Position numbers and translations under genes: made by a program
Source of the DNA: Siderastrea radians
Taxonomy: Eukaryota; Cnidaria; Anthozoa; Scleractinia; Rhizangiidae
Reading direction: 5' to 3'
Assembly: GCA_964017195.1 (NCBI GenBank)
Contig: OZ024897.1
Coordinates: 5,894,360-5,958,359, forward strand
DNA length: 64,000 nucleotides
The notes under the pieces: model-generated
Seen by the model: only the letters and a program-made list of their open reading frames with translations
Databases searched by the model: none
What the model was told of the DNA's origin: nothing
Shown: piece by piece, positions 21,241-29,246 of the stretch
Layout of the letters: every line of letters starts with the position of its first letter
Position numbering within the stretch: the stretch's first letter is position 1

Positions 21241-21438
21241 TTATTTTGCAGAATTTCTGATATGTTTTTTTGTTTTTAAATGGCACCATTTGCCAGCTAA
21301 ACTGTAATTAATTTCATTTTTACAAACGTCACAATACCATTCTTTATTTAGCATATACTTTGTTTTACTTTTTTTTATAGCATCCTTTCTGTCTTTTTCA
21401 GTGAAATATATTTTTGGTGTTCCTCTCTTATTTTCCAT
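21241..21438 (-). CDS. Single zinc-finger protein (U1/matrin-like), 65 aa
   Basis: ATG at 21438. Cys36 and Cys39 with His53 and His59 give C-x2-C-x13-H-x5-H, the long-linker C2H2 form seen in U1/matrin-type fingers. The N-terminus is Lys-rich. Nucleic-acid binding is likely; role unknown. Confidence 0.6.
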   Translation of the reverse strand: MENKRGTPKIYFTEKDRKDAIKKSKTKYMLNKEWYCDVCKNEINYSLAGKWCHLKTKKHIRNSAK

Positions 21439-21460
21439 ATATATATACTATATGTTTGTT

Positions 21461-21490
21461 CTTAAATAACTTTAGCTTGTGCGTTTAAAT
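21461..21490 (-). promoter_or_regulatory. Class-A promoter motif, diverged
   Basis: Gene sense: TTTAAACGCACAAG, then AGTTATTTAAG, then ACATATAGTA before ATG 21438. Weaker match, core about 22 nt from the ATG. Confidence 0.45.
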
Positions 21491-21763
21491 TCATTCAGGG
21501 ACTTTGTAATTTCGACCAAATTCTTTTTTAAGTTGTTTATCAACAAGTACACGTTTTTTCAAGAACTCCTCAAAATCCATATCTGCAATATTTTCCGACA
21601 ATAGTATATCTCGACGTATCATATATTCTTCAAGTTCCTCCTCATGATCTGAACGTTCTTTATTCTTTTTATGAACTTTAGTCAGAAGATGTTTGTCTTT
21701 TCTATTCAAACTATAATTCTTATTACAAAATTCACATAACCACTGCTGATTTCCTGTATCCAT
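21491..21763 (-). CDS. Single zinc-finger protein with acidic helix, 90 aa
   Basis: ATG at 21763. Cys10, Cys13, His25 and His31 form C-x2-C-x11-H-x5-H, similar to the finger in the neighbouring 65-aa protein. The remainder is charged and helical (EEELEEY...). It follows the integrase by 17 bp. Two adjacent one-finger proteins suggest an old duplication. Confidence 0.6.
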   Translation of the reverse strand: MDTGNQQWLCEFCNKNYSLNRKDKHLLTKVHKKNKERSDHEEELEEYMIRRDILLSENIADMDFEEFLKKRVLVDKQLKKEFGRNYKVPE

Positions 21764-21780
21764 CTATATATATGTATATA

Positions 21781-22818
21781 TTATATTGTTTTTAAATCCT
21801 TCATTGGAACCCAACTGTTAAATTCATCACTGTATCCCTTCCACTTCACCAAAGCTTGCTTCTTTTTATAATCTCTCCGAATAACTTTATCAATTCTGAA
21901 TACCTGTTGTTCAGCTTTCAGTAATTCGGGTTCATAGAAACTACCTTGAATGTCTTCACCTCTTAGATCCTTTAGTTTGTATGTGATTGGATTCGTATGT
22001 TGTATTTCATTAACTTTGAAAATTTCCTCAGACCAATTTGGTGTATAGCCCTTATCAAACACTTTCCGTTTATACTTACTTATTCTAACCTTATCACCTA
22101 CTTTGAACTTTGGTTTTTGTTTTGATATTTGCATATCACCATACAAATTAAAGTAAACAACTCCTTCATTCTTCTTTTTGCTTGCTTCTGTAGGTGTCAT
22201 CTTTGTGCTTGAATGTTTGGTATTGTTATACTGTTTCACTAATTTAGGTAGCATGTCTAAATACTGTGTATTACCTTGAACAGTAAACTGTTTCCACATT
22301 TTGGTTTTGATTGTTCTGTTCCATCTTTCACAAACCGACGACTTTTCTTCATTCTCAGTTGAGTACAATGTTATTTTATTTTTATCAAGTAGTTCCTTAA
22401 CATGTTTATTGTAATACTCTTTGCCTTTGTCTGTCCAAAGATATTGTGGTTTACGCCCCTCTTTGAATATTGTTTTTAATGCCTTAGCAACTGTTTCACC
22501 CTTTTTATCTTTTAAAGGGACTATCCAACCGTATTTAGAGAAGACATCAAGAACCATTAGAAGATATCTGTAGCCAGCGTTCCATCGACTAAATTTTTGC
22601 ATCTCAACGATATCTGAACACCAAAATTTGTCACTATGATTCACAATTACTCGCCGCCGAGTGAATTTACGTTTTATTGGTTTATGTAATTCATCAGCTA
22701 ATTTTTCTTGCCAGTTTTCTTCACTCGACGGCCTTTCACGTTTTTTGTCTTCCTTTGTTTTACACCTAGACCTAGTTTCTGCTTCGTGTTGATTAGAAAT
22801 CGTGCTGTTTGTCCCCAT
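21781..22818 (-). CDS. Retrovirus-type (RVE) integrase with C-terminal chromodomain
   Basis: 345 codons from ATG 22818. Catalytic triad positions: Asp69 (CSDIVEM), Asp130 (LWTDKGKEY), Glu164 (VCERWNRT), spacing D-x33-E. SH3-like region about 235-262 (FKVGDKVRISKY) and chromodomain 306-343 (VIRRDY...LVKWKGYSDEFNSWVP). It would insert element DNA and leave the 6-bp duplications. The first about 40 residues overlap the PLA2 ORF in another frame and look unlike integrase, so the true start may be nearer WQEKLADELHKPIKRKF or come from a splice. Confidence 0.93.
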   Translation of the reverse strand: MGTNSTISNQHEAETRSRCKTKEDKKRERPSSEENWQEKLADELHKPIKRKFTRRRVIVNHSDKFWCSDIVEMQKFSRWNAGYRYLLMVLDVFSKYGWIVPLKDKKGETVAKALKTIFKEGRKPQYLWTDKGKEYYNKHVKELLDKNKITLYSTENEEKSSVCERWNRTIKTKMWKQFTVQGNTQYLDMLPKLVKQYNNTKHSSTKMTPTEASKKKNEGVVYFNLYGDMQISKQKPKFKVGDKVRISKYKRKVFDKGYTPNWSEEIFKVNEIQHTNPITYKLKDLRGEDIQGSFYEPELLKAEQQVFRIDKVIRRDYKKKQALVKWKGYSDEFNSWVPMKDLKTI

Positions 22819-23330
22819 TTTGGCATCTGTCCATAAGGAATTTCATCTAATGACTTGACCATTTTTCTGTCACATTCACCTTTGTTTTTCCCCATATCAT
22901 AACAAATATCATGATGAGCTGATATTCTATCAACTTCATTGTAAGGTTGTACGTGCCACTTGGTGACCTCTCCAGTGTTTTTATCATACTCTAACTGTTT
23001 ATCGAGAGGGTTATATGCCCCCATGTATTTATACTTTCCAGGAGTCCATCCAGCTTTTGGTCTCGGTATTTTCCCAATTAGTTTATGTATATCAACACCA
23101 GCGCCATCCAAATCCTTTCTGTCGGTTTTATACTTTCTATTTGGTCTGATTTTTGTTGATAATTGATCAAGAGCTTGACTTCCGACATTTTGAATCATTG
23201 GATTCAACTTATCGAGAGCATAATCGATAGCCTTTTTCTGCAGTTTTGGGTTTCTCAAGGCTTCTGATCCATAATATCTTCCCATTTCAACAGCCTTTTT
23301 TCCAAGCCAAGGAATACCGTGGTGAATCAA
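22698..23330 (-). CDS. Parvovirus-type phospholipase A2 domain protein
   Basis: 210 codons; a glycine-rich calcium-loop-like segment YMGAYNPL (102-109) and catalytic-type HHDICYD (139-145, His-Asp pair), the layout of secreted/parvoviral VP1 PLA2. The domain would attack endosomal membranes during entry. An [L]-x-G-x-G site (LDGAG, 74-78) lies just before the domain. The C-terminus is very basic. No in-frame ATG precedes the first codons (the frame opens near 23430 and reads through a GAGLLDTVAS segment), so the start is unresolved: a lost ATG, a non-AUG start or a splice. Confidence 0.75.
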   Translation of the reverse strand: MIHHGIPWLGKKAVEMGRYYGSEALRNPKLQKKAIDYALDKLNPMIQNVGSQALDQLSTKIRPNRKYKTDRKDLDGAGVDIHKLIGKIPRPKAGWTPGKYKYMGAYNPLDKQLEYDKNTGEVTKWHVQPYNEVDRISAHHDICYDMGKNKGECDRKMVKSLDEIPYGQMPKWGQTARFLINTKQKLGLGVKQRKTKNVKGRRVKKTGKKN

Positions 23331-23359
23331 TAAATCAGTACCAGTTGATGCTACTGTAT

Positions 23360-23545
23360 CTAGTAAGCCCGCCCCTTTCGACGGGCTATCCCGTTTCCCG
23401 ATTGTTTGACAAATTTCGTCTTAGTGATTCCACATTCTGCACAAGTACATTTAAGCATGGTTCGCCCGTTTTTGGCTTTTACATATCTTTTACTGCCTGG
23501 TACACATAGAGTGACCTTTTTTTGTTTCACGCAATATGATTTCAT
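23360..23545 (-). CDS. Small basic zinc-ribbon-like protein, 61 aa (DUF5679-like)
   Basis: ATG at 23545 with TCTAAC 12 nt upstream. YCVKQKK near the start and CTCAEC (34-39) resemble a short zinc ribbon in which one cysteine of the first pair is missing. The rest is Lys/Arg-rich. DUF5679-like is a tentative family call. It sits between the protease and PLA2 genes, so a core or virion role is plausible. Confidence 0.55.
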   Translation of the reverse strand: MKSYCVKQKKVTLCVPGSKRYVKAKNGRTMLKCTCAECGITKTKFVKQSGNGIARRKGRAY

Positions 23546-23557
23546 ATATATATATGA

Positions 23558-23563
23558 GTTAGA
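23558..23563 (-). promoter_or_regulatory. Class-B (TCTAA) promoter motif
   Basis: TCTAAC, 12 nt before ATG 23545, with ATATATAT between. Confidence 0.6.
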
Positions 23564-23930
23564 TATTTTTAAAATACTGTTCTAAGAATTTCTCATTTTT
23601 AACCGTGTTAAATATGTCGAAAACTTCCAACAGATCAAAATATGATTTGCCCTTATTCATCTCATTCAAAAAGTATAAACAGAAGTAACCGCATGTTGTC
23701 GTCAGTAAATTTTGTATTTGATTGTTCTGATGAAGCAATGTTAAGTTCTTCTTTTTAGCATGATTAACTATTTCTTGAAATGGATGCAAACCAAATGAAT
23801 CAAAGTAATTGATGACGTTATCTTTCACATATGTGGATACCCAATGGCTACCGCTCATATATGATGGTTCAAGATTGTAAATGAATAGAGCCTGTCTATG
23901 ATTGTGAGGAACATTTTCATCTCTTGACAA
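23559..23930 (-). CDS. Adenain-like cysteine protease (Polinton PRO)
   Basis: Core residues visible: His29 (GSHWVSTY), Asp44 (YFDSFG), Gln73 and Cys80 (QNLLTTTCGYFC), the adenovirus protease / Ulp1-type order. It matures virion proteins. The first codon given is TTG and is not a credible start; the frame stays open upstream to at least 24115, adding an N-terminal region with DLIKWCKYLN, and no ATG was found there. Its C-terminal end abuts the class-B promoter of the small zinc-ribbon gene. Confidence 0.9.
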   Translation of the reverse strand: MSRDENVPHNHRQALFIYNLEPSYMSGSHWVSTYVKDNVINYFDSFGLHPFQEIVNHAKKKNLTLLHQNNQIQNLLTTTCGYFCLYFLNEMNKGKSYFDLLEVFDIFNTVKNEKFLEQYFKNI

Positions 23931-24066
23931 TACATCATTAATTGGGATATTCAGATATTTACACCATTTTATTAAATCACAATTACTTAATGGGACATTC
24001 TTATGGAATTCGGGTTTTACAACAGAATGTTTAGAAGAGGGACGTTTTTGAACGGCGAGTTCTTGC

Positions 24067-24849
24067 CTAATAGTAGACCTTCGCCCTTTTTTTGAGATTT
24101 TTTTTTTTTTTAGTCCCCATACCGATTGTATCGTCTGGCCAATTTCCGTAAAAAGGCGGTGTTCTATAAGTGTTGGTCATCAAACCACCATCCTGTTCTG
24201 GTATAGATCTGGGTGGTCTTTGTTTAGGTCGTCCCATCTGAGGAGCTCCTTTACCAGTCATCTTCTTTATTGCCTCAATAGCTAAAGGGACTCCAATTGA
24301 TGCAAGGAGAGTCCCTAAGAACCCACCTGTTTGTACTTTTGTCGGTTTTATATGAACACTAGAGCCTGTTTGTAGAGCATTTAATATATCTTGTTTTTGT
24401 TTTGTGGTCAAAAGATGTTTATATGCTATCAACTGGTTGATTTTATTTTGTGGTATTAGGAACCCACCGGTTTGTAAACCTTTTCCAGATATCTTCTTAA
24501 CAATCTGAGATGCTCCTTCAGATGCTAAACCTGCCAAAGCTGACAATCCAAAAGTCTTGGCAATCGTTGGAGCGAAAGTTCTTCCAAGCGACAGAACTGT
24601 AGAGAGGAGTGATCCACCAACTTGCTTTCGAATGTTTGTTTTGGCTAGTTTGATGTCCATTCCTTTTCTCAATTTTCTATTTTTATTCAATCGCTTAACT
24701 ATATTCTGAGGTACGTATAGAGTGTCATTCCCAGATAGAGAGTCCTTTGTCAGTCTCAAAATGATAGTTTCTCTTTTATGATACGCGTTACTAAGATTCT
24801 TTTTCTGGTTTGGTGATAAACTAACTTTAATTTCGTATAGTTGTGTCAT
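24067..24849 (-). CDS. Candidate minor virion protein with hydrophobic segments, 260 aa
   Basis: ATG at 24849, TCTAAC 9 nt upstream. N-terminal 70 residues are a compact beta-like domain with RLTKDSLSGNDTLYVP. Gly/Ala-rich hydrophobic segments lie at about 78-110 and 174-195. Protease-like sites ISGKG (120-124) and MTGKG (197-201), and a PPFY motif (231-234), follow. The end is Lys-rich. This combination of a membrane-active helix, cleavage sites and PPxY recalls adenovirus pVI, but homology is not shown. I recognise it only as a recurrent Polinton gene. Confidence 0.6.
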   Translation of the reverse strand: MTQLYEIKVSLSPNQKKNLSNAYHKRETIILRLTKDSLSGNDTLYVPQNIVKRLNKNRKLRKGMDIKLAKTNIRKQVGGSLLSTVLSLGRTFAPTIAKTFGLSALAGLASEGASQIVKKISGKGLQTGGFLIPQNKINQLIAYKHLLTTKQKQDILNALQTGSSVHIKPTKVQTGGFLGTLLASIGVPLAIEAIKKMTGKGAPQMGRPKQRPPRSIPEQDGGLMTNTYRTPPFYGNWPDDTIGMGTKKKKNLKKRAKVYY

Positions 24850-24858
24850 ATATTATAT

Positions 24859-24864
24859 GTTAGA
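24859..24864 (-). promoter_or_regulatory. Class-B (TCTAA) promoter motif
   Basis: TCTAAC, 9 nt before ATG 24849. Confidence 0.6.
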
Positions 24865-24923
24865 TAAATTCTATTTTAAAAAACATATTCATTTAAATTT
24901 TCATCGATGTAAAACTTATTTAT

Positions 24924-26213
24924 TTAAACTATCATCAATTCGTTTCCAACTGTCTTAACAACAACCTCACTCTCGTAAAATACGATGCTATGAGCTCGGA
25001 CGTTTGCTGCTGGGGCTACATTGAGACGATAATGGAGAATCAACTGTTTGGGATCTCTCGTCACTACCTCTTTCTGATATGACAAATCGAAATACAATAA
25101 TCCATACAAACTAGTGAAATTGGATACATTAAGCTGTGTTCCTGAATTGTAATCGTTCTTACGAAATGCATATGACATGAGATCATTAAATATCCGTATT
25201 TTAGAGTCACTATCATATTCCAGCTCTGGGTAAAAAACATTATTCCCGTATTCAAGCCTGCAGTTTGATAGAGAGCTATTAGCATTAGCTGCATTCAACT
25301 TGAAAGTGTCAAACAAATACGAACTCCTCTCTGCTTCATCATTATTTGGTGCGTCTGTCCTCTGGAGATATATAAAAACATGTTTAACGTTATCAATAGC
25401 TGGACTGATTTGAAACATATTCTGAATAGCTCTGGTATTTGCTGACTGATTGTAGATATCTCGCATATATGTCCAGGTTGTTGGCTTAAGAAACTTTGAA
25501 ACGAAATTACTATACATGATGTCTTTTGGGATTAGTCTTGGTAGCCAAAGATACAATCTTTTTACTACAACACGACCAGCGTCTGTGCCATTTGCCATGT
25601 GAATCAGTTCACTATCTTCGTTCAATGTTAATTCAATCGTGAGCTGCATCGGGGGCAGCATTTTTTTTTCTAATTCCTGGAAAAAGCTGTATCGGTTCAA
25701 CGGTATCATCTCGTTAATCGATTTAGCTCCTCCGCCGCCGTCATTCTGATTAGCCTGGGTTAAAATACGACGTGCCTCGAATCCTAAGTTGGTATTCGCT
25801 GTTGTTCCATCAGTGTCAAGATACCAGAACGAATTCTTTCCAACAGATCGACTATAATCATCGCTGTATTCAAGGAGATTTTTGACATTCGTAATTCTAT
25901 GCAAATTATCACTCTCATACACGATTTTACCAGACGATTTAATAACCATATGTCTGATTAGACTGTGAGATCCGTTTATCATTGTGATGCGATCCGCTGC
26001 AGCATATCCAGCACCATCTGCCCTTTTTTGAAGCTCTTTAGTTACTTCGAAATACCCATTAAAAAAATCGAACATAGTCGACCTATCGTTGATTGTGAAT
26101 CTGTAACCTGTCTTTTTCTGTGATTGATTGTTACCAGGCTGTTCAATGACATTATCCAAATGGAAACGAACGTATTCATATCGTTGCAGATTTTCACTTG
26201 TTCTGAAACTCAT
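24924..26213 (-). CDS. Major capsid protein (hexon-like, double jelly-roll)
   Basis: 429 codons from ATG 26213. Landmarks: IPLNRYSFFQELEKKMLPPM (about 171-190) followed by the strand LTIELTLNED, and the C-terminal strand pair LILHYRLNVA and HSIVFYESEVVV. These are the conserved blocks of Polinton capsid proteins. It would form the trimeric hexon of an icosahedral shell together with the penton gene at 26702. Frame intact. No [ILM]xGxG site was seen, as expected for an uncleaved shell protein. It is preceded by TCTAAA 12 nt from the ATG. Confidence 0.88.
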   Translation of the reverse strand: MSFRTSENLQRYEYVRFHLDNVIEQPGNNQSQKKTGYRFTINDRSTMFDFFNGYFEVTKELQKRADGAGYAAADRITMINGSHSLIRHMVIKSSGKIVYESDNLHRITNVKNLLEYSDDYSRSVGKNSFWYLDTDGTTANTNLGFEARRILTQANQNDGGGGAKSINEMIPLNRYSFFQELEKKMLPPMQLTIELTLNEDSELIHMANGTDAGRVVVKRLYLWLPRLIPKDIMYSNFVSKFLKPTTWTYMRDIYNQSANTRAIQNMFQISPAIDNVKHVFIYLQRTDAPNNDEAERSSYLFDTFKLNAANANSSLSNCRLEYGNNVFYPELEYDSDSKIRIFNDLMSYAFRKNDYNSGTQLNVSNFTSLYGLLYFDLSYQKEVVTRDPKQLILHYRLNVAPAANVRAHSIVFYESEVVVKTVGNELMIV

Positions 26214-26225
26214 TTATATGAGTAG

Positions 26226-26231
26226 TTTAGA
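26226..26231 (-). promoter_or_regulatory. Class-B (TCTAA) promoter motif of the capsid gene
   Basis: TCTAAA, 12 nt before ATG 26213. The surrounding AAAAAGTGAATTTTATC word occurs twice in this spacer (about 26227-26300). Confidence 0.65.
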
Positions 26232-26311
26232 TAAAATTCACTTTTTATATAAACCATTTCCCACTTGCTAGTCTATTTATAATTGGATAAAATTCACTTT
26301 TTAATAACATT

Positions 26312-26683
26312 TTATCGTCTTAATCCAGTACCAGATATAAGTCTATTCAGAATTGTGTTGTAATCTTCTTCTTGTTTTGGTTTAGTAGGTTTGGTTGGTT
26401 TCATGGTTTTATTCATTGATTGTTTAGTTGAACCGTGTAATTTTCTCATAATAAGCTCTCCGCTTTTTTCAGCTGCTTTTTTTCCCAGTTTGTCTCCAGC
26501 ATGGGAAATACCAGATTGAAGCGCTTTTTTCGCTAAAGGTTTAGCTACTTTTTTGAAAGTGGCATTCAATACACTTTTTATTGGTTTGAAAATGTTGTCA
26601 ACAATGATCCCAGATCCTTTATGTTCATAAACAAATCGTCCAAGTTTTGGATGATAAATACGTTTGTATTCATACGACGACAT
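26312..26683 (-). CDS. Small basic candidate virion protein, 123 aa
   Basis: ATG at 26683. A central amphipathic stretch (about 28-80; IIVDNIFKPIKSVLN, KKVAKPLAKKALQSG) and a Lys/Pro/Thr tract (TKPTKPKQEE). The last eight residues contain ISGTG (116-120), a protease-type site that would trim only the tail. It lies between penton and capsid genes. No family recognised. Confidence 0.55.
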   Translation of the reverse strand: MSSYEYKRIYHPKLGRFVYEHKGSGIIVDNIFKPIKSVLNATFKKVAKPLAKKALQSGISHAGDKLGKKAAEKSGELIMRKLHGSTKQSMNKTMKPTKPTKPKQEEDYNTILNRLISGTGLRR

Positions 26684-26695
26684 ATATAACTATTA

Positions 26696-26701
26696 GTTAG
26701 A
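26696..26701 (-). promoter_or_regulatory. Class-B (TCTAA) promoter motif
   Basis: TCTAAC, 12 nt before ATG 26683. Confidence 0.6.
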
Positions 26702-27460
26702 TTAATCTCTCTTCTCTCTTAAAATCAAACTGAATGAAGTGTCACTATGATTAAGATCTATAATTCTTCGTTTTCCATCAGTTATATATATCCGAATTTT
26801 ATTAATCGTATTTTTATTGACAGGATTGAACTGTACTCGTCTTGGCTCTTGTGTGAAACTATAACTCGGGGTGAGAGTTGAGGTACTGAAACTATATATA
26901 ATATCTGACTCTTCACCATCGACAAGACTGTCACTTATCAAATCACAATGAACATTCAATATTTCTCTGTCTTGTGAGAGATTAGGAATGTAATTTCCGA
27001 CATTTACACTACTTGTTAGAATCTTTTTATTGAAACCAATAAGATCATTAAAATTACTTTGAGTAAGATCTAATCTGTAATTGGAGGCTAGTGTTATTAT
27101 TGTCCTGAATACAGTATCGTTGAACTCCAGATATTGATATTGACGGTTTGATGAGGTTCCTGTTTTTGTTTTTTCTTTGATTAAATTGTCAAAATCAATG
27201 TAATTCCATACTCCAGGGCTGAATATAATTTCCGTCCAATTAGCACCACTATCTGTTGAATATCTTATTTTCTGATTATTGAGTTCTTTTGTTACATTAA
27301 ACCAAGTGAATGACATCGAAATGATTCGGTCTAGGCCGATTTCATATTGTCTGTTTGAATCTAGTATTATCGGATTACGGTATTTGATTGTGAAATCCGA
27401 TGGTTTATTACCATTTTGGTTTTTTACTGTATGGGATGATAATACAAGTTGTCTATTCAT
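26702..27460 (-). CDS. Minor capsid protein (penton-like, single jelly-roll)
   Basis: 252 codons from ATG 27460. It is beta-rich, opening RQLVLSSHT...DFTIKYRNPI, the usual start of Polinton penton proteins, with a later block NVHCDLISDSLVDGE. It would occupy the five-fold vertices and anchor the fibre. Intact; neighbours are the capsid and 335-aa proteins. Confidence 0.8.
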   Translation of the reverse strand: MNRQLVLSSHTVKNQNGNKPSDFTIKYRNPIILDSNRQYEIGLDRIISMSFTWFNVTKELNNQKIRYSTDSGANWTEIIFSPGVWNYIDFDNLIKEKTKTGTSSNRQYQYLEFNDTVFRTIITLASNYRLDLTQSNFNDLIGFNKKILTSSVNVGNYIPNLSQDREILNVHCDLISDSLVDGEESDIIYSFSTSTLTPSYSFTQEPRRVQFNPVNKNTINKIRIYITDGKRRIIDLNHSDTSFSLILREKRD

Positions 27461-27468
27461 ATATATGA

Positions 27469-28476
27469 TTAGTTTAGACTAAAATAGTTTTTGTATATTT
27501 TGTTGTATTGTGGCTTATTGAGTATTGAATTTCTCAACAAGATGTCGAGAAGAGCGACGCCAGTATTCCGTAATTCGATGCTATTATTTCCGGCAATCAT
27601 CGATCCGATAATCAGTTCAAGTTTTTTAATCATTTCTGTCGGATTGTTGAAAAACATTACCTGTCCACCTCTTTTTGTTTTTTTCTTCAAACCAGATCCT
27701 TTAATAGATTTGAGTTTTTGGAGTTTTTGTTGATGGTAATTCATATAATCAGTAAGAACCTTTCTTGTATCTTGAATAATTTTTCTTCGATGTTGAGCCT
27801 CAGCTTCAGTCATTAAACCACTTTTTAATTTTTTAGTGATATCACTCCAATAACCATTTAGTTGTTGCCGTTTCTCTTTAGCCTTTTTAAGGGTTTTGGT
27901 AAGATAAGATTTCCTCTTTTTGTCATTCATATCTTCTTGTTGAAGTTGTAATTCAATATCATCATAATTCGGTATTTGAAGTTGATCTAAAGCTTGATTT
28001 ATTCTATCCTCTTCAAGAATTTCGTAATCTGGTACTGGTACTTCTTCTTCGTATTCTGGAGGAAGATCTTCAGGTTCATACATGTATTCTGGATCTATAT
28101 ACATTTGTTTTTTACCTGATGCTAAATCCTCAAGGACATCTTCATAAGATGGAGGTTTTGGAACTATCTGTTTCTCGTTTTCAGGTAAAACAGGTTGATC
28201 AAACAAATCGTCCAATCCATAATCAGGCACTTCATCATCAATAGCTATTCCATAATCTGGAACAGGTCGCTTTTTCTTTACCAATCTTCTCAACGGTGCT
28301 TTTGGGGCTGTAAGTTCCTTTAACTCAGATGTTATAGGTTTGAAAAGTTTCTCTGCCTCGACTTCACCCATTTGATCAGATATCTTTTTTTGTTTTATTG
28401 TATCTCTTACTGTGTTAATCTTTTTACCAAGCTCGGATCGTTTCTCAGCCATTTCTTTCCATTTGAGTAAACTCAT
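27469..28476 (-). CDS. Candidate virion protein with two PPxY motifs, 335 aa
   Basis: ATG at 28476. Coiled-coil-prone N-terminus (1-55), then an acidic, Pro/Tyr-rich centre with PPSY (108-111), PPEY (139-142) and repeated (V/I)P(D/N)Y words (72, 83, 148, 168). A second charged helical region spans 183-255. IKGSG (258-262) is a protease-type site, followed by a basic patch and a helical tail. PPxY binds WW domains of Nedd4-family ubiquitin ligases; adenovirus pVI carries a PPSY used in trafficking. Analogy, not proven homology. Confidence 0.6.
   Translation of the reverse strand: MSLLKWKEMAEKRSELGKKINTVRDTIKQKKISDQMGEVEAEKLFKPITSELKELTAPKAPLRRLVKKKRPVPDYGIAIDDEVPDYGLDDLFDQPVLPENEKQIVPKPPSYEDVLEDLASGKKQMYIDPEYMYEPEDLPPEYEEEVPVPDYEILEEDRINQALDQLQIPNYDDIELQLQQEDMNDKKRKSYLTKTLKKAKEKRQQLNGYWSDITKKLKSGLMTEAEAQHRRKIIQDTRKVLTDYMNYHQQKLQKLKSIKGSGLKKKTKRGGQVMFFNNPTEMIKKLELIIGSMIAGNNSIELRNTGVALLDILLRNSILNKPQYNKIYKNYFSLN
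27473..27478 (-). promoter_or_regulatory. Class-B (TCTAA) promoter motif of the penton gene
   Basis: TCTAAA, 12 nt before ATG 27460. Confidence 0.6.
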
Positions 28477-28593
28477 TATATCATTTGTTTACATAAAATT
28501 TCGTATTTTGTTCGGAAAAATTAGGGTTATCATATATAAAAACGCTCGCATAGCGTGTCGCATAGCGTGTGAAATTGTATAACATAATATCAT
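28477..28593. promoter_or_regulatory. Divergent promoter region with 12-bp tandem repeat
   Basis: This 117-bp spacer separates the last minus-strand late gene from the plus-strand ATPase. It contains CGCATAGCGTGT twice in tandem (28547-28570) and AT-rich start regions on both sides. No TCTAA or AACTACTTAA motif was found. Confidence 0.45.
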
Positions 28594-29235
28594 ATGAAGA
28601 TTCAAAATTACGACATCCAAGATGATGACAATGACGATTTTGTTCAATTAAAGAGTTTCATGCCAAACCGATGTTTTAGGATGCTTATTTGTGCTCCCTC
28701 TGGTGGTGGTAAAACAAATCTTCTGCTGGATATGATATATAGGCTTCTCTATTTTGATAAGATATACCTTTATGCTCGAAATCTCTCCCAAAGCAAATAT
28801 AAGCATCTGTTGAAATCTCTTGAACCAATATCAAAAGAGGTCGGTTATGACGTGATAGAAGCAAGTAACGATGAAATCATCCCTCTGACAGATTTGTCTG
28901 ATGAAAACCAAAAATTAATCATATTTGATGACTATTTGAATACAGGTAAGAAAAATGACGAACGGATACGAGACTACTTCACCAATTCAAGAAATAAAAA
29001 TTGTTGTTGTATATATTTGAGTCAAAGCTATTACGGAACCGATAAAACAATAAGACTGAATAGTTCACATTTTTGTGTTTTTGATTTTCCTTCTATAAAC
29101 GAGCAATCGATGATTTGCCGAGAACTGAACATAAATAAATCAGATTATCAGAAAGCTACTAAGGATCCATATAGTTTTTTGTATGTTGATAAGGTCAAAA
29201 AAAAGGTAGCCCGAAATTTCGATGAAAGAATATAA
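28594..29235 (+). CDS. Genome-packaging ATPase (FtsK/HerA family)
   Basis: 213 codons from ATG 28594. Walker A APSGGGKT (34-41), Walker B LIIFDD (108-113), then a Ser/Asn/Gln sensor region (IYLSQSYYGTDK). Length fits the compact A32-like ATPases of adintovirus/Polinton lineages. It would pump DNA into the capsid. Intact, 11 bp before the fibre gene. Confidence 0.92.
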   Translation: MKIQNYDIQDDDNDDFVQLKSFMPNRCFRMLICAPSGGGKTNLLLDMIYRLLYFDKIYLYARNLSQSKYKHLLKSLEPISKEVGYDVIEASNDEIIPLTDLSDENQKLIIFDDYLNTGKKNDERIRDYFTNSRNKNCCCIYLSQSYYGTDKTIRLNSSHFCVFDFPSINEQSMICRELNINKSDYQKATKDPYSFLYVDKVKKKVARNFDERI

Positions 29236-29246
29236 ACCATTAATAT

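Noticed and set aside
20906..21289. 127-codon version of the small Cys/His gene
   Set aside because: Its first 46 codons run through the class-A promoter block; the ATG at 21151 is the better start.
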